This document shows, piece by piece, positions 1 through 9,365 of a stretch of DNA of 64,000 nucleotides. The notes below the pieces were generated by a model. The model was not told where the DNA came from, ran no database searches, and saw nothing but the letters and a program-made list of their open reading frames with translations. Source of the DNA: JAGWBD01 sp965220615 (GTDB lineage: Bacteria; Chloroflexota; Anaerolineae; Aggregatilineales; Phototrophicaceae). The stretch covers positions 1,736,001-1,800,000 of the forward strand of contig CBDCQL010000002.1 of NCBI GenBank assembly GCA_965220615.1, read 5' to 3'. Made by a program: the position numbers and the translations under genes. Each line of letters begins with the position of its first letter. Position 1 is the first letter of the stretch.

Positions 1-1094
1 AGAGGTACGGCAGCGACCAGTGACAGGGTCAGAAGCGTGAGACTCAGCGCCAATTGCCAGGTGGGCAGCGCGCCCATGCCCATGCGGATGATGGCGGTGA
101 GGGGCGCCGTCAGGGGGAAGAGCGTCAGCGCCATACTGATCGTTCCATGAGGGTCGCCGAGCAGCACGGCGTAGGCGATAAAGGGTACTACCGTGACCAG
201 GGTCAGGCCACCTGCCAGTTGACGGCTCTCCTGCTCGCTGTCGCTGATGGAACCGATGCTGACGAAAATCGTGGCGTTCAGAAAATAGCTGAGCAGGAAG
301 TAAAGCAGCGTGACAAGCAGAACATCCGCCGGCACTTCGAAGGCGGCGACAACTGGCAAGTCCGGCCCCATGGTGCGGGCGACCAACGCCGCGCCCAGCC
401 AGACGGCAAGTTGCGTCAGGCCAACGCAGGCCGGACCCAGCATTTTCCCCAGCATCAGTTGCAGGGGCGAAATGCTGGTGACCAGAATCTCCAGCACCCG
501 GCTGCCCTTCTCCTCCACAAGACTGGCGATGAGATAGCCGCTTGTCGTCTGCATCGCGACGAAAAAGGCGAGGGCGTAAAGGAACTGGACGAGGAACACG
601 CCACCCGCATCGCTGGCGCCGAGGTCCATACCCGAAGCTCGAACGCGCAGTTCCACCGGCTGCGCCAGGCGGGCGGGCGGCAGGCGACTGCCGGCCTGCG
701 TTGCAAGGTTCTCGCGCAGGAAAGCGGCCATGGAGTCTTCCAGCGCTTCACTGTCCGGCAGGCGCGTGTACAGCGTGACCCCGCCGCTGTCGAGATAGTC
801 CGCCTGGATCAGAAACCAGGAGTCCAGCTGCCCCTCTTCCCAGGCGGCGCGAGCCAGCGAATCCGATTCAAATGGCCGAAAGGGGTCCGGCCGCCCGATC
901 ACGCCCGCCAGGTCGACGAAGCCGGTCTCGCCAGGCAGGGTGGAGCTGGCGGGGCCGGCGCCGTCGATGGCCTCAAACACGACCGTGATCAGCAGCAGCG
1001 CTATCAACGGGACGCCGAAAGTGGCGAACAGGAACCCCTTGCTGCGCAGGACTGTGAGATACTCGCGTCGCGCCACCAGCAGGGCCAGTCGCAT
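1..1094 (-). CDS. ABC-2 type exporter permease (NatB/YhaP-like), C-terminus outside window
   Basis: The reverse strand is open from an ATG at 1094 to the window edge, so about 364 residues are visible and the C-terminus is missing. The product starts with a short cytoplasmic segment and a hydrophobic helix (about residues 20-42). A soluble extracytoplasmic stretch follows, then several membrane helices after about residue 190. The motif EEKGSRVLEILVTSISP followed by QLMLGKMLG is the cytoplasmic-loop hallmark of NatB/YhaP-type ABC-2 permeases. The start codon overlaps the stop of the ATPase gene (ATGA at 1093-1096), so the two are translationally coupled and form an exporter pair. By family the role is drug, Na+ or lipid-like export; the substrate cannot be read from sequence. 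The plus-strand open frame across this region is a high-GC shadow. Confidence 0.85.
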   Translation of the reverse strand, partial: MRLALLVARREYLTVLRSKGFLFATFGVPLIALLLITVVFEAIDGAGPASSTLPGETGFVDLAGVIGRPDPFRPFESDSLARAAWEEGQLDSWFLIQADYLDSGGVTLYTRLPDSEALEDSMAAFLRENLATQAGSRLPPARLAQPVELRVRASGMDLGASDAGGVFLVQFLYALAFFVAMQTTSGYLIASLVEEKGSRVLEILVTSISPLQLMLGKMLGPACVGLTQLAVWLGAALVARTMGPDLPVVAAFEVPADVLLVTLLYFLLSYFLNATIFVSIGSISDSEQESRQLAGGLTLVTVVPFIAYAVLLGDPHGTISMALTLFPLTAPLTAIIRMGMGALPTWQLALSLTLLTLSLVAAVP

Positions 1095-2005
1095 CACTCG
1101 CCCTCAACGACGCGAATGAAGATTTCGCTCAATCCAGGCGTCGCCAGTTCGAAGCGGCGAATCTGCATGTCGCCGGCGGCGGCAATGGCGGCCAACACCG
1201 AATCCGGCGAGCTTTCCGGCTCCAGCCGCAACAAGGATTCACCAGGTCTTTCACCCGCTTCCACGGCGCTGACGCCCGCCAGTCGCGACCAGTCCCCCTG
1301 ACCTTCGACCAGGAGCGCATGGCTGGCAAACTGGCGCCGGATCTCCGCCACCGGGCCGTAGAGCTTCTGCCGGCCCTGGCTGATCATCAACAGGCGGTCG
1401 GCCATGGCCTCCACCTGGTGCATCTGGTGCGTGCTCATGACAATGGCCACGCCTCTGGCGCGCATCTCGCGCAGCAGGGTCTCCAGCACCTGGGTATTGA
1501 CCGGATCCAGACCTGAAAAGGGCTCGTCGACGATGATGAGTTCCGGCTCGTGCAGCACGGTGACGGCAAACTGCACCTTCTGCTGCATGCCCTTGCTCAA
1601 TTCCCGTACCTTGCTGCCCGCATGAGCGTCCAGATCAAGGCGCTCCAGCAGTGCCAGACTATGGGACCGCGCCGCTTTGGCATCCATGCCCTTCAACTGG
1701 CCGAGATAGACCATCACCTCCAGCACGGGCGCGTTGCGATAAAGGCCGCGCTCCTCCGGCAGATAGCCGATTCGCCGGGCGACGGGGGCTCCGGCCGCCT
1801 GGCCCAGGACAGTGATGCTGCCGCTGTCCGGCCGCAGAATGTCGAGAATCATGCGTATGGTGGTCGTCTTGCCGGAGCCGTTGGGGCCCAGCAGGGCGAA
1901 GACCTCGCCGCGTTCTACCCGAAAGTCGAGGCCGTCCACCGCCCTTGTCCTGCCGTAACTCTTGCTGATGTCCCTGGCGATAATGGCAGCTTCAGCGGAG
2001 GACAT
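1094..2005 (-). CDS. ABC exporter ATP-binding protein (NatA/YhaQ-like)
   Basis: This 303-residue nucleotide-binding subunit powers the downstream permease at the inner face of the membrane. Visible motifs are Walker A GPNGSGKTT near residue 40, the ABC signature LSKGMQQK near 140, Walker B LIIVDEP with the following SGLDP near 160, and the switch histidine in STHQ. The C-terminal 80 residues match the DUF4162-type tail often found on NatA-like ATPases. Length is normal for the family. The gene sits 12 bp downstream of the lytic transglycosylase and overlaps the permease by ATGA, so transcription is probably polycistronic. The family call is firm; the transported substrate is unknown. Confidence 0.9.
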   Translation of the reverse strand: MSSAEAAIIARDISKSYGRTRAVDGLDFRVERGEVFALLGPNGSGKTTTIRMILDILRPDSGSITVLGQAAGAPVARRIGYLPEERGLYRNAPVLEVMVYLGQLKGMDAKAARSHSLALLERLDLDAHAGSKVRELSKGMQQKVQFAVTVLHEPELIIVDEPFSGLDPVNTQVLETLLREMRARGVAIVMSTHQMHQVEAMADRLLMISQGRQKLYGPVAEIRRQFASHALLVEGQGDWSRLAGVSAVEAGERPGESLLRLEPESSPDSVLAAIAAAGDMQIRRFELATPGLSEIFIRVVEGE

Positions 2006-2017
2006 GGGGCGCTCCCG

Positions 2018-4480
2018 TCAACCCGTACAGGAAAAGACTCCCTGGTACATCCCGCAGCCTTCCGCGCCATAAAGCGTGCGATACACGTGATGGATGCCAT
2101 ACAGGAGTTGCACGTAGTTGCGCGTGCTGTCGATGTCGATGGCCTCAAGGAAGCGGTCGGGATCCCCCCCGGATGCTTCCTGCCACTGGATGGCGCGGCC
2201 CGGCCCGGCGTTGTAGCCCGCCAGCGCGACCAGCGGGTTGAGGTTGAAACGTTGCAATTGCTCGGCCAGATACCAGGCGCCAAACGTGATGGAGGCATGC
2301 GGCCGAAACAGGTCGCTGTGCTGATAATTGGGCCAGTTGATCTGGCCGGCGATGTAGTCGCCGGTCGGCGGGATGACTTGCGTCAGGCCCTTTTCACCGG
2401 CGGCGGCTTCCGCCCAGGGGTCAAACAGACTTTCCAGGCGGATCAGTGAAAAGAGCAGCAGCGGGTCCATGGCATGTTCCCGCGCCGCGGCCTGCACCTG
2501 GTCCAGCCAGTACACCGGGTAACGCAGGCGCGCCAGCCAGCGCGGTGCATCGACGGTGGCGACGTCGGCCGCCTTCAGCACGTTGGCGGCGGCGAATATC
2601 GAACTGTAGTAGTCTCCCAGCCCGCGAAGATGCACGGCCAGCTGGTAGGAGGTCAGGCCGTCGCCGCTGCTCTCGTCGATCAAATCGAAGAACTCGTCCC
2701 GCGCTTCGTCGATCAGGCCCAGCGACCACAGCGCCGTGCCGCGCCGGAGCCTTTCGTCGGCCAGCAGCTCCGCCGCCGCCGGCCACAGCGGGCTCGCCTG
2801 TTCAAGGTCGAAGGTTGCGCGCAGCCAGTCTTCCGCTTCGCTCAAATCTGCCGCCTCGTCAAAGGCCAGAGGAAGGTCGGATGGTGGTTGCAGCGGGGAA
2901 CGGGAGCTCAGCAGGTCTTTCGCCCGCGCGGCGTAGAAACTGTCCGGCGCGGCGACGGCGACGTCGCTCCATGCGGCCTTCGCCGCCTCCTCGTTGCCCA
3001 GTAGTCGGGAAAGCCGCCCCGAACGCAGCAAGGCTTCCGCCCGGCCTTCCCCCCGCAAACGATTGGCAAGACGAGTGAGATACTCACGAGCCAGCCCCGT
3101 TTCATTGCGCAATTCGGCGGCTTCGGCCATCAGCCACAACGCGCTGGTCGCCTGAGTCGAGTCGGGAAACTCGTCCACGAGTTCCCCGAAGGTCACGCGC
3201 GCTTCCAGCGGCAGGTCCAGTGAGCCCTGCAAGAATCCTGCCCGCCACAGGGCTTCCGCCGCCGCCGGTGACCTTGCCACCCTGTCGGCCAGTTGCAGAT
3301 AATGTTCGATGGCGCCTTCCGTATCACCGCTCCAGAAACGGGTGCGGCCCAGTTCCAGCAAGGCCTCGCCGTAAAAATCGCTGTCCTGGGAAATGGCCCC
3401 GAAGGCCGCCATCGCCGCCTCGCTGTCGCCCAGGTCCCGTTCGGCGCGGCCCAGCGTGAGCCACAACTCCGCCGGAAAGTCGCCGCCTGCAGCGGAGAGC
3501 GGCGCCAGGGCGGCCTGTGCGCGCTGCACGTCGCCGGCGATGGAACTCACGCGACCGATGGCGACAGGGTCCAGCGCGATTTCGCGTTCCAGCAGGGTCA
3601 GCATGGCCTCGTAGGCAGCGGCCGTATCCGGTTGCTCCTCGAACAGGACTTTCATCCGCGCCAGCGCCAGCGCCTCGTCGCCCGCCGTCAGTTGGGCCCG
3701 TGCCGCCGCCAGGCGAACGCCGGCGCGATATCCCGGGTTTTCGGCCCGCGTGAGGATGACCTCGTATTGCGTCACAGCCTCACTGGCCTGGCCCGCCGCC
3801 AGCAGGGCCTCAGCCAGCTTTTCGATCATGCGCAGGGCCGCCGGAAGCACGCGCTCACTCGCCGCCGCAGCCCGGTAGCTGGCCAGAACGGCCTCAGGTT
3901 GGCCGAGGGCCTGTTGCGCGTCACCGATGCGCTCAAGCGCGTAACTGTCGATGACGCCAGGTCGCAACTGCATCCAGGCCGTGTAGTCGACGATGGCGTC
4001 CTGCCAGTTTCCCTGGCCGACCAGCGCTTCGGCGCGCCAGAACCAGGCGCGCGCGTCGCGCTCCCCTGCCGGCTGCAGCTCAAGATAGCGGGTCAGGATA
4101 TCGAAGGCGGCGTCATACTGCCCTTCGCGCAGCCGCTCCTGCCCCAGCAGCAAGGCCGCCTCCGCCGCCTGGGCCGCCGCAGGAGTCTGCGCCAGCAGCG
4201 ATTCCAGGGCAAACACACCGCGCGCTGTTTCGCCGTCCTGCAGCACCCTGGCCGCCGCCTCCAATAGCAGGTCAGGCGCGATGGTCGGCGTCACAGTGGG
4301 TGATGGCGTCACGCTCGGGGTGGCAGTGGGGGCCGGCGTATCCGCAGGCGCCGGCGTCGATGTCGGCGTCGGGGCCTGTGCGAAGGGACTGCAGGCAACC
4401 AGCATGACCAATGCGACCAGCAATGAGGACGGGATGCGCCGATGGCGCGTGCCAGAAGGGATTGCATGACGGGTCAGCAT
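2018..4480 (-). CDS. Lipoprotein soluble lytic transglycosylase (Slt-like) with long alpha-solenoid
   Basis: This 820-residue protein probably cleaves the MurNAc-GlcNAc bond of peptidoglycan outside the membrane. The N-terminus is a signal sequence ending in a lipobox (LVAC), followed by a Pro/Thr-rich linker to about residue 70. A long region of TPR-like alpha repeats follows, to about residue 640. The C-terminal 150 residues are an SLT domain: LIRLESLFDPWA carries the catalytic Glu, followed by AAGEKGLTQV and LAGYNAGPGRA, all classic Slt family 1 motifs. Genes for a small unknown protein (upstream) and the ABC exporter (downstream) flank it on the same strand. A -10 box lies only 6 nt before the ATG and no Shine-Dalgarno is visible, so the mRNA may be leaderless. 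Substrate is inferred from the family. Confidence 0.9.
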   Translation of the reverse strand: MLTRHAIPSGTRHRRIPSSLLVALVMLVACSPFAQAPTPTSTPAPADTPAPTATPSVTPSPTVTPTIAPDLLLEAAARVLQDGETARGVFALESLLAQTPAAAQAAEAALLLGQERLREGQYDAAFDILTRYLELQPAGERDARAWFWRAEALVGQGNWQDAIVDYTAWMQLRPGVIDSYALERIGDAQQALGQPEAVLASYRAAAASERVLPAALRMIEKLAEALLAAGQASEAVTQYEVILTRAENPGYRAGVRLAAARAQLTAGDEALALARMKVLFEEQPDTAAAYEAMLTLLEREIALDPVAIGRVSSIAGDVQRAQAALAPLSAAGGDFPAELWLTLGRAERDLGDSEAAMAAFGAISQDSDFYGEALLELGRTRFWSGDTEGAIEHYLQLADRVARSPAAAEALWRAGFLQGSLDLPLEARVTFGELVDEFPDSTQATSALWLMAEAAELRNETGLAREYLTRLANRLRGEGRAEALLRSGRLSRLLGNEEAAKAAWSDVAVAAPDSFYAARAKDLLSSRSPLQPPSDLPLAFDEAADLSEAEDWLRATFDLEQASPLWPAAAELLADERLRRGTALWSLGLIDEARDEFFDLIDESSGDGLTSYQLAVHLRGLGDYYSSIFAAANVLKAADVATVDAPRWLARLRYPVYWLDQVQAAAREHAMDPLLLFSLIRLESLFDPWAEAAAGEKGLTQVIPPTGDYIAGQINWPNYQHSDLFRPHASITFGAWYLAEQLQRFNLNPLVALAGYNAGPGRAIQWQEASGGDPDRFLEAIDIDSTRNYVQLLYGIHHVYRTLYGAEGCGMYQGVFSCTG

Positions 4481-4487
4481 CGCTTCA

Positions 4488-4493
4488 TTCTAG
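4488..4493 (-). promoter_or_regulatory. -10 box of the transglycosylase gene (leaderless arrangement)
   Basis: On the reverse strand TAGAAT is followed by exactly six bases (gaagcg) and then the ATG at 4480. A start of transcription 6-7 nt after the -10 would fall on the start codon itself. No -35 consensus and no ribosome binding site are evident. Inference from spacing only. Confidence 0.4.
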
Positions 4494-4505
4494 CACAGCC
4501 AGGGC

Positions 4506-4940
4506 TCAGGTCGGTGGTTCCAGGTCACCATTGAGCCAGGGAATGCCAAAGCCGACCAACAGATGGCCTGCTTCCGCGAGCGCCGAGCCCAGTTCACGGC
4601 TGTCCTGCCAGCTCCACCAGTGGTCTGCCGACGGCAAAATCCCCACGTCGAAGTCCCTCACGACCAGGGCGGCCAGCGCGCGCTCCGTCCCCTGACGCAG
4701 CAGGCTAACCCGAAAGCGCGAGGGCATCTGCGGCGCCCATTCGCTGGCAGTGCCGGCCAGCACCTGAAACTCAATGCAAGGGTCCACATCGCTATTGTCC
4801 TCCGGCAGGAAGCGAAAGCGTCCCGCCGCCTCACTGACCGGGTCCTCATCCAGCCGGTAGCCGGCTGCGCCCAACGCCTGCCCCAGCACCGTCAACAGGA
4901 GCAGCCGAAAGGTCGCGACGGCGTTCCCGTTTTCGCTCAT
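4506..4940 (-). CDS. Conserved-looking hypothetical protein, 144 aa
   Basis: I do not recognise this family. It is a soluble 144-residue protein without signal peptide or membrane helix. It is rich in Leu, Ala and acidic residues and has a Trp-rich segment (DHWWSWQDSREL) near residue 108. Codon use and third-position GC look like those of the neighbouring real genes, and the alternative frames are shadows. It lies 67 bp downstream of the YyaL-like gene and 25 bp upstream of the lytic transglycosylase start on the same strand. The putative -10 of the transglycosylase lies in that 25-bp gap, so the two may be transcribed separately. The TGA-containing end and ATG start fit the gap between the neighbours well. 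Function unknown. Confidence 0.6.
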   Translation of the reverse strand: MSENGNAVATFRLLLLTVLGQALGAAGYRLDEDPVSEAAGRFRFLPEDNSDVDPCIEFQVLAGTASEWAPQMPSRFRVSLLRQGTERALAALVVRDFDVGILPSADHWWSWQDSRELGSALAEAGHLLVGFGIPWLNGDLEPPT

Positions 4941-5007
4941 GGCTCAGCGCCGCCTGCCCCCTGCCTGGTCACCCGGCAGGGAGCCCCTGGCCCCAAACTG
5001 CCGCATG

Positions 5008-7074
5008 TCAGGCCTCCGTCGTATCCGCCGGGTTGCCCCGCAATTGCCCCCGCAGGGCCTGAGCCCCGGTCACCGGCAACTGGCAGGCGAAGTTGCGACA
5101 GACGTAGGCCGTCGCCCGGCCGTCAAGCATGGTCCGGCCCCGCTGCAAGGGAATCGCGCTTTCGCCGTTTGCTCCAGGCCCGGACAGCGCAGCGACCGTG
5201 TTGGGACGCCACTGCGCCTGCAACTCCCTCACCAGGGCCGCGCAACGTTCCTCATCCGGCGAACCCACGATGGCGACCTCCTGCAGACCGGACACCAGCA
5301 TGTCGACGGCATTCAAAGCCTCGCCGAAGGCCTGTGGGTAGGCCCGCAGGGCTTCCACCAGCAGGCGCAAGGCCGCGACCGCCGCCGCCTGGTAACGGGA
5401 CTCCCCGGTCCAGGCGGCCAGGCGCAACAATTGCCGCGCCAGCATGGCGCTGCCGGAGGGCGTGGCGTTGTCTTGCAGGTTGCGCGGCCGCACGATGAGG
5501 GTCTCGTGATCGTCGCTGGTGTCAAAAAAGCCGCCGCCTTCCGCCGCGAAGTGCACCAGGGCCAGGTCTGCAAGTTCGCGCGCCGCCCGAAACCAGCGCT
5601 CGTCCCAGGTGGTCTGATACAACTCGAGCAGGCCGTCACAGAGGTTGGCATAGTCTTCCAGAAAGCCGTTAATGTGGCTCGCGCCATCCTTGTGAGTGCG
5701 CAGCAGCCGACCGTCATCGCGCCGCAAATGGGCCAGCAGGAATTCCGCGTTGCGGATGGCGGCGTCGCGCCAGTCCGGGCGTTGCAAGGCGCGGGCGGCC
5801 TCGGCCAGACTGGCGAGCATCATGCCATTCCAGGCGCTTAACACCTTGTCATCCAGACCGGGATGCACGCGTTCCTCACGGGCGGCATACAATTTGGCGC
5901 GCATGGCCCCGATGCGGCTTGCCAGTTGCTCTTCGCTGATGCCCGAGGTCTCGGCCAGCTCGGCCGGGGCCGTCGCGACGTTGAGAATGTTGCTGCCTTC
6001 GAAATTGCCGCCGGCGCTGACGCCCCAGTACTCGCAGGCCAGGGCCGCCTCCTCGCCCAGAATCTCCTGCAGTTCCGCCATGTCCCACACGAAGAAGCGC
6101 CCTTCCTCGCCCTCGCTGTCCGCGTCGGTGGCGCTGAAGAAGCCCCCTTGCGGATGGGTCATTTCGCGCAGAATGTAATCATACGTATTCTCGGCAATCT
6201 CGCGGTACTGCGGATCGCCCGTTACCTGCCAGGCATGCAGATAGCAACGCGCCAGTTGCGCGTTGTCATACAGCATTTTTTCGAAATGCGGCACCAGCCA
6301 GACGGCGTCCACGCTGTAGCGATGAAAGCCGCCGCCGATCTGGTCGTACATGCCGCCACGGGCCATCCTCGTCAGGGTGAGTTCGGCAGCCTGCAAGGGG
6401 CGCCGGTCGCCGGTTCGCAAGTGGGTCCGCAGCAGAAACTCCAGGATCATTGGCTGCGGGAACTTTGGCGCGCCGCCGAATCCGCCGTGACGGGCGTCGA
6501 AATTGCGCAGAACGCCCGCCGCGGCCGCGTCCAGCAATTCTTCATTGAGCATGTCGGCCGGTCCGCCGATGTTGAGCGCGAGGCGGCCCAGCGCGCCGGT
6601 CAAGGAACCGGCGGCCCTGTCGACCTCGTCGCGGCGATTGCGGTAGGCGTCCTCGACCCCGCGCAGGAGGTCGCGAAAGGCCGGCATGCCCATGCGCGCC
6701 TCACGCGGGTAGTAGGTGCCGCCGTAAAAGGGTCTGCCATCCGGCAGCAGAAACACGGTCATCGGCCAGCCGCCATGGCCGCTCAGGGCCTGAACGGCCT
6801 GCATGTAGATGTCGTCTACGTCCGGTCGTTCCTCACGGTCCACCTTGATGTTGACGAACAACTCGTTCATCAGCGCCGCCGTGGCTTCATGTTCGAAGCT
6901 CTCGTGGGCCATGACGTGACACCAGTGACAGGCGCTGTAGCCCACGCTCAGCAGCAGGGGCCTGTCCTCGTCCCGCGCGCGGGCAAAGGCTTCCTCACCC
7001 CAGGGGTACCAGTCGACCGGGTTGTCGCGATGCTGCAACAGATAGGGGCTGGTCTCATGCATCAGCCGGTTCAT
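5008..7074 (-). CDS. Thioredoxin-fold DUF255 protein, YyaL/SSP411 family
   Basis: This 688-residue protein matches the YyaL/spermatogenesis-associated protein 20 family. It has an N-terminal thioredoxin-like DUF255 domain (about residues 1-165) and a C-terminal (alpha/alpha)6 barrel like those of sugar epimerases and glycoside hydrolases. The start MNRLMHETSPYLLQH, the VDWYPWGEEA segment and the Cys pair in GYSACHWCHVM are family hallmarks, followed by FVNIKVDREERPDVD. The length is normal for bacterial members. The biochemical role of the family is not established, so none is claimed. A purine-rich ribosome site (ggggagc) precedes the ATG. It is divergent from ftsH, with which it shares a 126-bp upstream region. 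Confidence 0.9.
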   Translation of the reverse strand: MNRLMHETSPYLLQHRDNPVDWYPWGEEAFARARDEDRPLLLSVGYSACHWCHVMAHESFEHEATAALMNELFVNIKVDREERPDVDDIYMQAVQALSGHGGWPMTVFLLPDGRPFYGGTYYPREARMGMPAFRDLLRGVEDAYRNRRDEVDRAAGSLTGALGRLALNIGGPADMLNEELLDAAAAGVLRNFDARHGGFGGAPKFPQPMILEFLLRTHLRTGDRRPLQAAELTLTRMARGGMYDQIGGGFHRYSVDAVWLVPHFEKMLYDNAQLARCYLHAWQVTGDPQYREIAENTYDYILREMTHPQGGFFSATDADSEGEEGRFFVWDMAELQEILGEEAALACEYWGVSAGGNFEGSNILNVATAPAELAETSGISEEQLASRIGAMRAKLYAAREERVHPGLDDKVLSAWNGMMLASLAEAARALQRPDWRDAAIRNAEFLLAHLRRDDGRLLRTHKDGASHINGFLEDYANLCDGLLELYQTTWDERWFRAARELADLALVHFAAEGGGFFDTSDDHETLIVRPRNLQDNATPSGSAMLARQLLRLAAWTGESRYQAAAVAALRLLVEALRAYPQAFGEALNAVDMLVSGLQEVAIVGSPDEERCAALVRELQAQWRPNTVAALSGPGANGESAIPLQRGRTMLDGRATAYVCRNFACQLPVTGAQALRGQLRGNPADTTEA

Positions 7075-7200
7075 GGGTGCTCCCCTTGCGAATCTCTGGC
7101 GCAGTTCTAATGAAAGGCACAGACCCGCGCGCGGCTATATGATACACTGACGGCAGGTATCCACCGTCTCTCTCCCGAAAGAGAGGATCAGGCGAACCTC

Positions 7201-9288
7201 ATGTTTGGCTTCAACAAGTCCGGTGACCAGGAACCTGGAGATCGTCAGCCCCGCTTTCGCATCCCCAACTGGGTGTGGCCTGCGGTCTGGCTGCTTATCC
7301 TGCTGTGGCTCTTCTTCCGCGTACCCGGCATGGTTAGCGAGTTTGGCGGTGAGCAACCCATCGTAATTCCCTATTCCTTCTTTTACGAGCAGGTCGAGGC
7401 CGGTCGTGTCGTCCAGGTGACGATGGAGGACATCAACGTCACCGGACGCTTCCGCACAATGGTAACCTGGCCGCCCCTGGGCAGCATCAGTTCCGAACCG
7501 TCCCGCACTTCCAACTGGTTTACGACCACCCTGCTGCCCGTGGATGATCCGCAACTGACGGCGGCCCTGCGCGAAAACAACGTCATTGTCAGGTCGCGCA
7601 CCAGTGAAACGTCGCCAATCCTGCTCTTCCTGCTTAACTTCGGGCCCATTTTGCTGCTGCTGGGCTTTTTCATCTGGTCCGCGCGCCGCGCCCAGGGGCA
7701 GATGGGCGGCATATTTGGCTTCGGCCGCTCCCAGGCGCGGCAGTACGATGCCGAGCGCCCCCAGGTGACCTTCAGCGACGTGGCCGGCCAGGACAACGCC
7801 CGCCAGGAGCTGGAAGAAATCGTCGACTTTCTCAAGGAACCGGACAAGTACGTGGCGCTGGGCGCGCGCATCCCGCGGGGCGTATTGCTGGTCGGCCCAC
7901 CAGGCACCGGCAAGACCCTGCTGGCGCGCGCCGTCGCCGGGGAAGCCAACGTGGCCTTTTTCAGCCTGGTGGCCTCGGAATTCGTGGAGATGTTCGTCGG
8001 CGTCGGCGCCAGCCGTGTTCGCGACCTGTTCAACAAGGCCAAGGAAAACGCTCCGGGCATCATCTTCATCGATGAAATCGATGCCGTAGGCCGACGCCGC
8101 GGCGCCGGGCTCGGCGGCGGTCACGACGAACGCGAACAGACGCTCAACCAGATGCTGGCCGAAATGGACGGTTTCGACCAGAACGAGAGCATCATCGTCA
8201 TGGCCGCCACCAACCGCTCCGACGTACTCGACCCCGCCTTGTTGCGTCCCGGGCGCTTTGACCGCCAGGTCATGGTGGGTTGGCCGGATCGCAAGGGACG
8301 GGAAGCGATCCTGAAGATACACACCCGCGGCAAGCCGCTCGCGGAAGACGTCAGCATCAAGGAGATGTCGCGCAGCACTATCGGCTTCTCCGGCGCGGAC
8401 CTGGCCAATCTGGCCAATGAAGCCGCGCTGCACGCCGCGCGCGCCGCGCGCAAATTCATCAGCATGCGGGATTTCTACGAGGCCTTCGATCGCATCGTAC
8501 TGGGCATCAAGGGCTCGCCGCTGATTGATGAAGAGGAGCGCCGTCTGACAGCCTGGCACGAGGCCGGCCACGCGCTGGTCGCCGCCCTGACGCCAGGCGC
8601 CGATCCCGTCTCCAAGGTCACCATCGTGCCCCACGGCCAGGCGCTCGGCGTCACCGTGTTTCAGGCCGAACACGATCGCCGCACCCTCTCACGCCAACAA
8701 TTGCTGGCGCGCATCAAGGTCGGTCTGGGCGGGCGCGCCGCTGAAGAAATCGTGCTTGACGACATCAGTTCCGGCGCGCGCGCGGACATCACGATGGTGA
8801 CGCGCATCGCCCGCAGCATGGTCACCGAACTGGGAATGAGTGACAAGGTCGGGCTGATCGACCTCAGCAACGAAGAAGAGCAACCCTTCCTCGGCTACAA
8901 CATCCAGCGCAACACCCAGGTGAGTGATGACACCCAGGCGCTTGTCGATCAGGAAATCGGCAACATCATCACGGGTTCCTACCAAACAGTGCTGTCCCTG
9001 TTGCGTGAACATCGCAGCGACCTGGACCAGATCGCCACAGAACTGCTCGAAAACGAGACCGTCGAGAGCGGACGCATTCTTGAGATTCTCGGCCTCGAGG
9101 CGGCCGTGGCCGATGACCCTGAAGAGCCGGAGCCGACCTCACCAGAACCTGCCGACGCGCTCGAAGCGGCGGCCTCCAACGGCCAGGAGCCCGAGTCCCG
9201 GGAACAGCCGGAGGCCCGGCCGGAACCCGGCGTCGTCTCCCGCGCCCGTCATCCGCTGCAGGGCGGCGAGGAAAGCGACGTCGCCTGA
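7201..9288 (+). CDS. ftsH: ATP-dependent zinc metalloprotease FtsH
   Basis: This 695-residue membrane-anchored AAA+ protease degrades misfolded membrane proteins and short-lived regulators. One N-terminal helix (WVWPAVWLLILLWLFF, about residues 21-36) precedes an extracytoplasmic domain. A second helix near residue 140 (LLFLLNFGPILLLLGFF) leads to the AAA module. Walker A GPPGTGKT is at residues 232-239, Walker B IIFIDEIDA follows, and a second region of homology contains TNRSDVLDPALLRPGRFDRQ. The zinc site HEAGH is at residues 453-457, with the third ligand in the downstream Asp-rich region. The C-terminal 90 residues are an acidic Pro/Glu-rich tail without known function. A TATGAT-like -10 lies at 7138-7143. 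The gene ends just before a strong bidirectional terminator. Confidence 0.97.
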   Translation: MFGFNKSGDQEPGDRQPRFRIPNWVWPAVWLLILLWLFFRVPGMVSEFGGEQPIVIPYSFFYEQVEAGRVVQVTMEDINVTGRFRTMVTWPPLGSISSEPSRTSNWFTTTLLPVDDPQLTAALRENNVIVRSRTSETSPILLFLLNFGPILLLLGFFIWSARRAQGQMGGIFGFGRSQARQYDAERPQVTFSDVAGQDNARQELEEIVDFLKEPDKYVALGARIPRGVLLVGPPGTGKTLLARAVAGEANVAFFSLVASEFVEMFVGVGASRVRDLFNKAKENAPGIIFIDEIDAVGRRRGAGLGGGHDEREQTLNQMLAEMDGFDQNESIIVMAATNRSDVLDPALLRPGRFDRQVMVGWPDRKGREAILKIHTRGKPLAEDVSIKEMSRSTIGFSGADLANLANEAALHAARAARKFISMRDFYEAFDRIVLGIKGSPLIDEEERRLTAWHEAGHALVAALTPGADPVSKVTIVPHGQALGVTVFQAEHDRRTLSRQQLLARIKVGLGGRAAEEIVLDDISSGARADITMVTRIARSMVTELGMSDKVGLIDLSNEEEQPFLGYNIQRNTQVSDDTQALVDQEIGNIITGSYQTVLSLLREHRSDLDQIATELLENETVESGRILEILGLEAAVADDPEEPEPTSPEPADALEAAASNGQEPESREQPEARPEPGVVSRARHPLQGGEESDVA

Positions 9289-9311
9289 GACGCCCGGGAG
9301 TACAGTTAAAC

Positions 9312-9349
9312 AAAAGGGCCCCGCCAGCTGGATGTGGCGGGGTCCTTTT
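9312..9349. terminator. Bidirectional intrinsic terminator between ftsH and the EF-G-like gene
   Basis: A 15-bp stem (9312-9326 with 9335-9349, one G-T wobble) closes an 8-base loop. The stem begins with AAAAGG and ends with CCTTTT, so each strand gives a GC-rich hairpin followed by a T-run. It lies 24 bp after the ftsH stop and 17 bp after the EF-G-like stop, and should end both convergent transcripts. Confidence 0.85.
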
Positions 9350-9365
9350 GAGTCTGAATCGGCGG

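Noticed and set aside
54..1301. A 415-codon plus-strand frame at the window start
   Set aside because: The minus strand here encodes a recognisable ABC-2 permease with the RVLEIL motif; the plus frame is compositionally a shadow.
4950..4995. CCCTGCC...GGCAGGG hairpin after the YyaL-like gene
   Set aside because: No T-run follows on either strand and the stem is short, so I do not call a terminator.
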